From: Cliona cf. orientalis
Taxonomy: Eukaryota; Porifera; Demospongiae; Clionaida; Clionaidae
Direction: 5' to 3'
DNA length: 64,000 bases
Assembly (NCBI GenBank): GCA_963930775.1
Contig: OZ005706.1
Coordinates: 2,188,545-2,252,544, forward strand
Shown: positions 55,451-64,000 of the stretch, piece after piece
Layout: each line of letters begins with the position of its first letter
Numbering within the stretch: the stretch's first letter is position 1
Notes under the pieces: generated by a model
Seen by the model: only the letters and a program-made list of their open reading frames with translations
What the model was told of the DNA's origin: nothing
Databases searched by the model: none
Made by a program: the position numbers and the translations under genes

Positions 55451-56531
55451 AATATCTTGAGATGATGCTTGCTTTGTTATCTCTTGTACATGTTACAGTA
55501 GTAGCTATGCATATGAGTAGAGGCTGCTTTATGATTACCAGTTAAATTTGACACTTTAGTTTTGGTACTCAAGCTATCTATTAAGTGCATTTAAAGATGT
55601 ACAAAATGTTGTCATTCTCTAGTAAACAACACCCTTGACTGAACAATTGAATACTGCATGGTACAGAAAGCATTACTGTAGTGCTCCCCAAGCACAAATG
55701 CATGTTGAAACTCTCCCAAAATGGTGTGTATATATACACAATAATAGTAGTGACATAATACAGCATTTATATGAATAGACATTCGCTGTAACAGCATCAC
55801 ACGTTTTCATGCACAGTCGAGTCTGTAATCACTCACATTATTATATAGATGCTCATAGTAATTAATATTATGTACTAACCATGTTAAATTTTATGGAACT
55901 ACCTCCCTTTATAACCATCATAATAATAATATTATGTTGATTAATACTGTTGTCCTTTGCTTGGTTTCATCCAGTCCAGTGGTGGGAGGAAGCTTCCCCC
56001 TCAGAACACCCCCCCCCCCCCCCCACCCAAAAGGAGAGAGAAAGAAGAAAAAGGGAAAGGAGAGAGAGAGCGAGGAGAAAGAGAATGATAGAGAGAGGAG
56101 GTGGGGAAAGTGGAGTAACTATGTTAGCTATTTTTTTACGCTAGAAACCTTGATTAGCTACCATAATTATGATACTGGTAGTTTGCTTCTGTATATATAT
56201 CAGCTGCTCCCAAAATTCAGTATCATTAATTCTTATCTGCATGGCTATACACATGAGACCAGTATTGTATATAAACTCTTGATGTAACATAATGTGACAT
56301 GCATAACTGGTTTGAAGTATACTGTGACAGTCACTTTAAACACTTCTATAAAAATTAGCAACTCAATTTATATATACATAATATATTATTATTAATCTAG
56401 TTGCTATATGTATAATCTTTTCAGATTTACGCCTAGAGTTCAATTGATGTTTAGGCACACAACATTTACAGTTCAGTGCAGTATACATAATTATACCTAC
56501 TACAATAACATATTATAGTCACTATTATAGT
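55451..56531. other. Flank between membrane pseudogene and GPCR gene
   Basis: No gene. 55460-55860 repeats the flank at 45480-45860. A C run is at 56009-56025, followed by a purine-rich GAGAAAG stretch to 56110. The 56240-56290 part (CACATGAGACCAG) recurs near 62570, so the GPCR 3' flank is duplicated too. Confidence 0.6.
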
Positions 56532-58580
56532 TTATGACATTACAGTTTTATCATCGTGTGTCTGATATTTCTTGATGTACCGAATAAGGGGTGGGACTAC
56601 TTTAGGTGCAAAAAGGAAAACTTGGCAGAGCACTATTATGGTAAAATGTCCAATATGAAGCACTATAGCTGCCATGTATGCATTCACTGCTACATAGAGA
56701 ACCCTCCATATAGATAGGGCCAAAATTAGATTCACTAAGTAGCAAGATACTAGAATGATCACCTTTTTGGTATCGTTGAAGTGTGATTTCTGGATTCTTC
56801 TCATCCTTATGGCTACAACTACTAATATTGAGAAAATTGTTATCAAATACACTGCAAGCAGAGAATGCCAAAGCGTTGTGTGGGTACTCTCGCATTCTTT
56901 CTGGTACCGAATAGTATTTAGTTCAGCTATAATTTTTAGAGATCCCAAATATGGATCTAAAAAAGTCCAAAGAGTATGAAGAAATATCAATGGCGACATG
57001 ATTAGTATCACATATACGACTAAATAGGTATCGGAACATGTTTTACTCAATTCTGTTGCTGTAGGCTTGTTAAAAATGTAATAGATGCGAAGGATTTTGA
57101 CAAGGGATGTTACTAGTATCAGGGCATTTGGAACCCCTAAACCTGAAAGCCAGTTTAAACTGATGCATAAGATATTAAGCATCTGATTCGAGATGGCCCA
57201 AGGTTGATGAAAGTAAAGTAAAATTGATAAGTAGACAAACAAGAGATAGCATCCGAGGAAGACAAATAAACTGAGAGAGAAACTTGTGGATTTGACTTCA
57301 GGTTCATGTCGAAAAAAGCTGTAGCCAAGAAGCATGACCGTCACAAAAATAAAATTACCAATTATTTCAATTGTGAATATGGCCGTATATGCAGATGTGC
57401 CTCCTTCAAAAACCTTTAATAACTCATCAGATGGTGCATTCACTATAAACTTTGAATCGTTGAACATGAGTTGATCAGAATACATGGCAACTGGGATCTC
57501 AGAGAAATTTTTAACTTGGACAACTTTTATTCCTCTACTGGGCCACATAGTTTTGGACAGAAGTGTACCATTGGCGGCTAGGGCCACTGACCACACTAGA
57601 TCATGTAACACGTATGAATATGGATTGATAGACTCATGCTGGTATGTTGTCATGTACTTCTTATAGTTCTCTGTAAAGTGTATTGGTATAGGTATATCTT
57701 GGTTAATGATTAGCACATTTTCCAATGCCTGTTGAACATCACACGATGCATTCAAGTTAGTAATTTCTTGAAGATAGTGGGTATGAAGTATCCAGACATG
57801 CTTTGGCCACATTAGATCTTCCCTGTGTGCATTGCAAAGCAGTTCTATGGCTAATGGGGCTCTAATGCTGACAAGAATGATCCTTGGTAGGTCAAGTTGG
57901 CTGATACCTTGCAATTGAGCGTAGTTATAAACAATCACATTAACTTTGGAATCATTGTGTACAGAAGCTGGTGCTTTGTGCAACGTTTCTACCACGCGAA
58001 AGAAAAAATCATCACCATTATCAGTAATGGCTGCTATATTTCTCCACCCCAAAACATCAAAAAACTCAAGAATTGCTTCTATTATTCTTTGGTTGGACTT
58101 ACCAGTGTTAGCAGTGAAGGAGGCTTTCGTTGCTAATTTAAGGACTTTCTCTTTTCCAGATGAGCCGGAGGTGCCCAGTAGTACTGGTGGTGTTATGATC
58201 TGCACTTCTGTTGGACAAAATATCCCAACTGCTCCAATTATGTTGAGGTGTTGATGAAAGGTTAAATTGACGAATTCAAGAAGAAAATTTTGATTATTCT
58301 GTTGTCCACATCTTCCGATATCAATTACTACTGTATGTAGTGTTAGTTCTGGCAAGATGTCTGGTCTACTGTTGATAGTTTCCACTGCAATTTGAGCTCC
58401 TGGTAAGAGTTCTTCCCCTCTCTCCCAGACGGTAGAAACAGGTTCATCTCTACACTGAAGTGGAAGGCCAACAATCAGGTAGGCGTCTGAGACTCTTGAA
58501 TTAGCATTTACTAATTGATAATTAGTACTACCTATGTACACCAACAATAATAATATCATGCTTTTGCTAAGTGATGCCAT
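56532..58580 (-). CDS. Class C GPCR, GABA-B receptor-like
   Basis: A single-exon frame of 682 residues. The open frame extends to 58634, but the first ATG is 58580, and it begins a signal peptide (MASLSKSMILLLLVYIG). The periplasmic-binding-like ectodomain (about 30-385) shows the family start ELLPGAQIAVETINSRPDIL and VILVSIRAPLAIELL-type strands. There is no long Cys-rich linker before the membrane part, which fits GABA-B rather than mGluR types. Seven spans occupy about 396-655, with EPEVKSTSFSLSL at the first intracellular loop and LVTSLVKILRIYYIFNKP at the second. Large families of GABA-B-like receptors are known in sponges; the ligand cannot be told. A second copy starts beyond the window end at 64000. 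The A/T-rich 5' flank contains a dispersed repeat (58640-58800). Confidence 0.9.
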   Translation of the reverse strand: MASLSKSMILLLLVYIGSTNYQLVNANSRVSDAYLIVGLPLQCRDEPVSTVWERGEELLPGAQIAVETINSRPDILPELTLHTVVIDIGRCGQQNNQNFLLEFVNLTFHQHLNIIGAVGIFCPTEVQIITPPVLLGTSGSSGKEKVLKLATKASFTANTGKSNQRIIEAILEFFDVLGWRNIAAITDNGDDFFFRVVETLHKAPASVHNDSKVNVIVYNYAQLQGISQLDLPRIILVSIRAPLAIELLCNAHREDLMWPKHVWILHTHYLQEITNLNASCDVQQALENVLIINQDIPIPIHFTENYKKYMTTYQHESINPYSYVLHDLVWSVALAANGTLLSKTMWPSRGIKVVQVKNFSEIPVAMYSDQLMFNDSKFIVNAPSDELLKVFEGGTSAYTAIFTIEIIGNFIFVTVMLLGYSFFRHEPEVKSTSFSLSLFVFLGCYLLFVYLSILLYFHQPWAISNQMLNILCISLNWLSGLGVPNALILVTSLVKILRIYYIFNKPTATELSKTCSDTYLVVYVILIMSPLIFLHTLWTFLDPYLGSLKIIAELNTIRYQKECESTHTTLWHSLLAVYLITIFSILVVVAIRMRRIQKSHFNDTKKVIILVSCYLVNLILALSIWRVLYVAVNAYMAAIVLHIGHFTIIVLCQVFLFAPKVVPPLIRYIKKYQTHDDKTVMS

Positions 58581-58639
58581 TACTTCACGATCCTTGCAGC
58601 ATGCATGCAGACTGCCTATTATTGTGTTGAGCAAGAGAA

Positions 58640-58800
58640 GAAAATTCGCGTTCTAGGTCTTCTCATAATTCATCTTAATGTAGAGTGTGACGACCTTTAC
58701 CAGAAATTCGCGCTAAAATTAGAATCGTAATTATTTTTAGCTAGAGTTCTATTAGCGTAAACACGGTATATACTATACCTGCATGGTAATATTTTGTTGA
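58640..58800. repeat. Dispersed repeat with empty TTAA site
   Basis: Matches 34264-34306 plus 34726-34820 of XPG intron 2. It carries a single TTAA (58675-58678) where that copy has a 411-bp insert. It lies directly upstream of the GPCR start, in probable promoter DNA. Confidence 0.8.
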
Positions 58801-59479
58801 TTCTATGACACTATATAGGTTATCTAACTCTAGTATAACTGTAATAATATTATTACAATCATTATGATTATGTCATATATAATGATCATGAATCACAAAT
58901 CATAGCATTACGTCCCAACTCGTTAAAAGCTTTGTACAAAACATGATCAGTGATGCTAATCCATGGCATAAGTACTTTGGGACTTCACGAACCCTTTATA
59001 GCTTTGTGCTATATAATGCCACACTCACAGATAAACTTTGGACAAATAAAATCATACAGTTTTGAGTTTGCATCAGGGCTCAATTATTTGTGGTAATCAT
59101 GTGCACATTGTAGTACAAAAATAGTATAATATCAAGGCATAGCTAATAATAACATGCATACTCAATTTGCTGGAGTATTCCTCACTACTAAATCTGGTTA
59201 TCTTGTCTGTTTCGATACTTTATTATAATAATAATAATAATGATATCAACTAAAGAAAGGACTCATACACTATCGCAAGTGTCTGTATTATAATAAGCAT
59301 CACACTGTGCACCACTGTGCTAACTATTGCCTACCACGGCTTATCTGGTTCTTATAGTCATGAAAATTGATCCAAAGGTCAAAACATTTTGGAGGAGAAA
59401 TAAGAAACAACCCGAGATCACTAATCAAGTGCAACAATGCAATGCAATGGTGAACCCTCCAGTCACATATATATATTCG
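58801..59479. other. Intergenic, no gene seen
   Basis: AT-rich with ATAATA runs near 59224-59240. No supported coding or RNA feature. Confidence 0.6.
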
Positions 59480-60120
59480 GTTATTTTGACGGTACTAGTA
59501 TAGCTACATGTTGCTATGACACGTTTGCCACAACTACTACAATAATATTGTACTATAGCTAACAGTACGTAGCCAAATCCTATAAATTCCACCAAATAAG
59601 GAAAGGTAGCTATAGACGAAGAGACACTGTCAGATGACAACTATGAAGTATAAAAATAGCTAACAAATAATATTATTGATAGCTGGGTCTCTAGAAGTGT
59701 TGGTAGAGAGTACAATGAAGAGGCCAATGCGTATACTAGTAGAAGGAGACCTGTCCAGTAGCGATGCCTGTCTTTATAGCTAAGGGCCAGTGTAAGCATC
59801 AAAGAATGGCTTGAGCTTATTGACCCAAAGAAAGGCTTGTAGCTATAGTGAGAGAAAATCTGAAGCCATTGAATGCCAAATATATGGTAAGGGTGTATGG
59901 AAGAGCGCAAAACAGAGCAGGGCAACTAGGAGCATACTGTTTCCCAAGATAAGCAACATTTCCGTTATTATGGATAGTATACCAAACATTGTGATTATCA
60001 CTCACATACATTATATAAACTGAAACACCATATGATGGTCACGCAAAGCAATCCGGCAAAGAGGAACAAAGTAGCCAAAACTTGGACTGCATTGACTCCG
60101 AAAATTTTCGCTGCCTTCTC
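59480..60120 (-). pseudogene. Decayed membrane-module gene, third lineage
   Basis: Pieces in shifting frames retain module landmarks in order: VNAVQVLATLFLFAG (family VPVLATLFLLSYAK), NNGNVAYLGKQ (family HDGNVPFAKGKH), LPYTLTIYL, and HRYWTGLLLLVYALASSLYS (family IRNWTGIILLIRAVQF). Frameshifts and stops separate them. It resembles the long beta-helix forms more than the adjacent short form, but no ectodomain is left. Confidence 0.75.
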
Positions 60121-61489
60121 TGAGTGCTCAAAATGAATGCACTTGAGTGCACAACGTACCCTCACTGCTACATGCATGCATGACTCATGAGCGTGTATAG
60201 CATATGGCTCACTGTGTATGCTTGCATGTTGAATATTGTGCAGGAGCCTGTATTGAACTACATAGCTACCCAGGCTGCACCCGAACATGGCTATAGTTGT
60301 TCTCTTCCGAGTAAGTGCATGCATGATAGATCTATTACTCAGTGGGGCATGGCACCTGGCTATGTCACTATTTAAACTGAAAGCCTCTATGACACTATCA
60401 ATGTGATGCCTCACTACCCCTCTTACGCAGAGGAGGTGCGAACGCATCACGTGATCCAGATTTTTGTCCATACACGTGCCCATAGAGCTAAAGGCGTACT
60501 TCTGATTTGGATGAATAGCTATCTATCCGTCCAACGGGATATGTGGGACAACATAGGGGATTTGACAGATTAATTAATCAATTTTCCCTACTAGGGGCTT
60601 CCTCTTTCTGTCAACTGCCCCACCCACCCCCACCATGGAACAAGGGAAAACAAGGATATTTGACTTGCAAGTATGATGGGTGTGGCTTATCACTACAATC
60701 CATGATGTAATTCAACCTGTGACCTCCCAGTGTACGTGTAGCACATGGAAGACTACTAGCACAGCAGTTCTATACTGGATCTGTATAGCACACTTAATCT
60801 ACAAAGTTTTCGCCAGTGTCTGCTATGAGGATAGCTAAGTTTCCAGGGCATGTTGGGGGTGCTAGCTAGCAATATGTGGGCGTGGCCAACTTGTCACAAT
60901 AATGTGGAAAATCAAATCCCCATATGTGTGGCACAGATTTCTTGAAGACCCCCCCCCCCCCATATGACCCGTGTGCTACCCGTAAGGGTGGTAGTGGGGC
61001 ATTTCATTGATAGGTAATACCGGGGCCTATAAACTTAGCTAATTACTATGATTATGCACTTGAAGCCACTGCCTGTTTACAATGTCACTGCACTGCCAGC
61101 AATCAGTCATGTAGCTGAGGTAGCTAGGTGCTATGTAAACACACAGACAGTTAAACAGCTGCACACTACTACGCGACTTCAAGCAACATGTATATGACCA
61201 CAATGTCATTTCCTATATGCTTGAATGAGTATTTCTCTCAGACAACCCTTACCACACATTCTGAAGTTGCATTTAAAAAGCGGATGATCACCTGTGCCAA
61301 CTCTCTCTGCATGGCTATATCATAGTTTACTTGCTTGTATGGATGTTTGTTTATAATAATTTAGGTTAATGCATGCATGGATACATTAAGCAAAATTATT
61401 CTAAACAAACATCAATATAAGTAAGTAAATCACTTAGCTAACAATTAATGTAGAGAGAGTTGACACAGGAAACTTAGATATCGGTTGTA
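60121..61489. other. Patchwork of duplicated non-coding segments
   Basis: 60133-60215 and 60350-60400 match 41366-41432 and 41575-41620, and 61055-61180 matches 41634-41790. A C run is at 60950-60960. An inverted repeat joins about 61296-61370 with 61375-61465 (ACTTGCTTGTATGGATGTTTG against CAAACATCAATATAAGTAAGT). No gene is seen. Confidence 0.65.
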
Positions 61490-61740
61490 TAGTGTCATGA
61501 TAGCAGAATCCTTTATCTGCTTAATTCCTTCCAATGCTATTTTCAAAAGTTTGAATATGGCTGCTCCAGTCCACTGGTCCAACAATAATATTATTATTGA
61601 TGCCCATTGTTCCATTCACATAAATGACATGCATGCATGTTTTATGGCTGGATTTAATTATTAGCTGTGTTACTTACTTATGCAACTTATAGCTATTACT
61701 GTGATAAGGGACAGTAGAAATGGCGTGAATGCCATACGTA
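61490..61740 (-). pseudogene. N-terminal fragment of the short-form membrane protein
   Basis: Matches about 45225-45462 in order (ATGATAGCAGAATCCTTTAT, GGCTGCTCCAGTCCACTGG, CATAAATGACAT, GAATGCCAT) with many indels. The rest of the gene is absent. Its flank to about 62200 also matches 45480-45860, so this is a third, mostly deleted unit. Confidence 0.8.
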
Positions 61741-62840
61741 TCTTGAGATGATATTCGCAGTCAAATCATCATAAAATTATAGGCGTAGCTATGTACTATA
61801 ATTATGAGCAGCAGCTGCTGTGTATAGTATATAGATTATTAATGATCACCAAATCTGACACTTTAGTTTTGGTACATACTTGAGCTATCTATATAAACCG
61901 TGCGTTCGAGGATGTATAGTAAACAACACCTTTCAGTGAACAATTGAATACTGGTACAGAAAGCATAACTATAATATTATCATAGTTCCCCTAAGCACAA
62001 ATGTTTAAATTCTCCCAGAGTATTAATACTAGTTTTGGTAATGATAGATATACAATCACAGCTGTGATATAATAACAAATAATAGTATTCACATAAATAA
62101 CATTCAGCGTAATGATTAAGGTAATCCTGAGCATCACAAATTTTAGAGGTCTGAGTCTTGTATTGTAATATAGATACCCATAATAAATTAAATGTTTCCA
62201 AAAAATTGAATTTTCTATAGCTCATGCATGAAACACATTTTAAACAATGTCATGTTTTCAAGATTCGGGGGGGGGGGGGGGGGGGGAGGTAAGTCAACAT
62301 TTGTGGGTTAACCCACTAATATCTTTGCTTCTGAGCCCTTCATTTTGCATGTAATCCATGCTTATTGAATTACCTCTCTTCAGATTTAAACAACCACCAT
62401 AATAACCGTAGATTAATGTTAATGCGCACTATCATCCTTTATTTGATTATGCCATAGCTTCCTCCTGTCTAATACATTGTTAGCTCGAGTCTCTGGATGA
62501 TTCTGAATTCAGTATCATAGCATGGTAACTATACAGTGCATAGCATGCACTAATTTTTTTTTATCTATGTACACATGAGACCAGGAGCATTATTATGAAA
62601 CTCTTAAATTAAATGTATAACATAATAGCTATAACTGGTATAAAATAATATACTGTCACTCCAAATACATAAATGCAGCACCTCTTAAAAATCAATTTTA
62701 TTGTGCTATAATAATATTTATAAACTTCTTGGATTCACACTAGTCTAAGAGTTCAAGGTGTTGGTACACAATTTTTACAATTTAGTGAGTATAGGTACTA
62801 GTCACAATAAGTGTGATAAAATGACATTGTGGTGGTATCA
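61741..62840. other. Flank with G run, no gene seen
   Basis: It contains a G run at 62268-62286 and segments like 55460-55860 and 56240-56300. AT-rich otherwise. Confidence 0.6.
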
Positions 62841-64000
62841 TCACGTGTCGCGATGTTTAAATTTCTTGATGTACCGAATAAGGGGTGGGACTACTTTAGG
62901 TGCAAAAAGGAAAACTTGGCAGAGCACTATTATGGTAAAATGTCCAATATGAAGCACTATAGCTGCCATGTATGCATTCACTGCTGCGTAGAGAACCCTC
63001 CATAATATAGATAGGGCCAAAATTAGATTTAAAAAGTAGCATGATACTAGAATGATCACCTTTTTGGTATCATTGAAGTGTGATTTCTGGATTCTTCTCA
63101 TCCTTATGGCTACAACTACTAGTATTGAGAAAATTGTTATCGTATACACCGCAAGCAAAGAATACCAAAGCATTGTGTGGGTACTCTTGCATTCTTTCTG
63201 GTACTGAATAGTATTTAGTTCAGATATAATTTTTAGAGATCCCAAATATGGATCAATAGAAGTCCAAATTGTATGAAGAAATATCAATGGCGACATGATT
63301 AGTATCACATATACGACTAAATAGGTATCGGAACATGTTTTACTCAATTCTGTTGCTGTAGGCTTTTTAAAAATATAATAGATGCGAAGGGTTTTGACAA
63401 GGGATGTTACTAGTATTAAAGCATTTGGAACCCCTAAACCTGAAAACCAGTTTAAACTGATGCATAAGATATCCAACGTCTGATTTGAGGTGGGGGAGGG
63501 TTGATGAAAGTAAAGTAAAATTGATAAGTAGACAAGAAAGAGATAGCATCCGAGGAAGACAAGTAAACTGAGAGAGAAACTTGTGGATTTGACTTCAGGT
63601 TCATGTCGAAAAAAGCTATAGCCAAGAAGCATGACCGTCACAAAAATAAAACTACCGATTATTTCAATGGTGAATATGGCCGTATATACAGATGTGGCTC
63701 CTTCAAAAACCATTAATAATTCATCGGATGGTGCATTTACAATGAATGTTGGATCACTGAACATGAGTCGACCAGAATACACTGCAATTGGAATCTCAGA
63801 GAAATTTTTAACTTGGACAACTTTTATTCCTCTTTTTGGCCACATAATTTTGGACAGAAGTGTACCATTGGCGGCTAGGGCCACTGACCACACTAGTTCA
63901 TTTAATACGTATGAATATGGGTTGACAGACTCATGCTGGTTTGTTGACATGTATTTCTTATAGTTCTCTGTAAAGTGTATTGGTATAGGTATATCTTCAT
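62841..64000 (-). CDS. Class C GPCR, GABA-B-like, second copy (5' part outside window)
   Basis: The frame runs off the right edge of the window and ends at 62841, giving about 386 residues: the end of the ligand-binding region (from EDIPIPIHFTENYKKYM), all seven spans, and a short tail (KKFKHRDT). It is close to 56532-58580 throughout, with scattered substitutions and one extra codon in the last third (ILWRVLY against IWRVLY). The shared loop motif EPEVKSTSFSLSL is intact and no disruption is seen. The two genes are tandem duplicates on the same strand, each downstream of a copy of the short-form membrane gene. Confidence 0.88.
   Translation of the reverse strand, partial: EDIPIPIHFTENYKKYMSTNQHESVNPYSYVLNELVWSVALAANGTLLSKIMWPKRGIKVVQVKNFSEIPIAVYSGRLMFSDPTFIVNAPSDELLMVFEGATSVYTAIFTIEIIGSFIFVTVMLLGYSFFRHEPEVKSTSFSLSLLVFLGCYLFLVYLSILLYFHQPSPTSNQTLDILCISLNWFSGLGVPNALILVTSLVKTLRIYYIFKKPTATELSKTCSDTYLVVYVILIMSPLIFLHTIWTSIDPYLGSLKIISELNTIQYQKECKSTHTMLWYSLLAVYTITIFSILVVVAIRMRRIQKSHFNDTKKVIILVSCYFLNLILALSILWRVLYAAVNAYMAAIVLHIGHFTIIVLCQVFLFAPKVVPPLIRYIKKFKHRDT

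Overview
This is eukaryotic nuclear DNA. Genes are split by many short GT-AG introns, and most spacers hold microsatellites, homopolymer G/C runs and small foldback (MITE-like) repeats. Together the gene types point to a sponge, most likely a demosponge: a kinase-Kelch fusion, large beta-helix plus multi-membrane-span proteins, GABA-B-like class C receptors, an AIG1-type GTPase with coiled coils, and an animal XPG gene. That assignment is inference; no ribosomal or mitochondrial marker is present.

Left part (1-21.9 kb). A minus-strand espin-like ankyrin-repeat gene can be reconstructed as eleven exons from 21868 down past position 1. All splice phases agree. One of its introns (21132-6320) is about 14.8 kb and holds three complete genes: a minus-strand kinase-like/Kelch protein (9280-6903) and two tandem plus-strand paralogues of about 1290 residues (11655-15539 and 16762-20622). 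Each paralogue has a signal peptide, a beta-helix-like ectodomain, a Cys-rich collar and a multi-pass membrane module. A smaller intron of the same gene holds two tandem intron-containing tRNA-Ile(UAU) genes.

Middle part (22-40 kb). A 76-residue minus-strand gene (23138-22649) lies head to head with a broken copy of the first two XPG exons (23465-24095). Next come a damaged membrane-protein locus invaded by a G/C-rich MITE, a long inverted repeat near 27.0-27.7 kb, an AIG1-family GTPase (28554-29924), and a complete eleven-exon XPG/ERCC5 DNA-repair nuclease gene (31528-40162, 1073 residues). The XPG introns carry several recognisable MITEs, one of them with a TTAA target duplication.

Right part (40-64 kb). 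This is a mosaic of segmental duplications. A unit made of the 5' end of a P450 gene, a decayed XPG last exon and a multi-pass membrane gene occurs at 40.6-45.9 kb and again at 51.9-55.9 kb, with a remnant near 60-62.2 kb. In the first unit the P450 part is broken and the 643-residue membrane gene (45462-43531) is intact. In the second the P450 is a complete thirteen-exon CYP3-like gene (52468-47309) and the membrane gene is a pseudogene. Copies two and three are each followed by a class C GPCR gene (58580-56532, complete; 64000-62841, cut by the window edge).

The recurring theme is surface reception: one membrane module with an LCGxC collar is used in long beta-helix proteins and in a short protein, and decayed copies lie beside them. 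There is no operon logic here. The neighbourhood is shaped by nesting, tandem duplication and transposon insertion.
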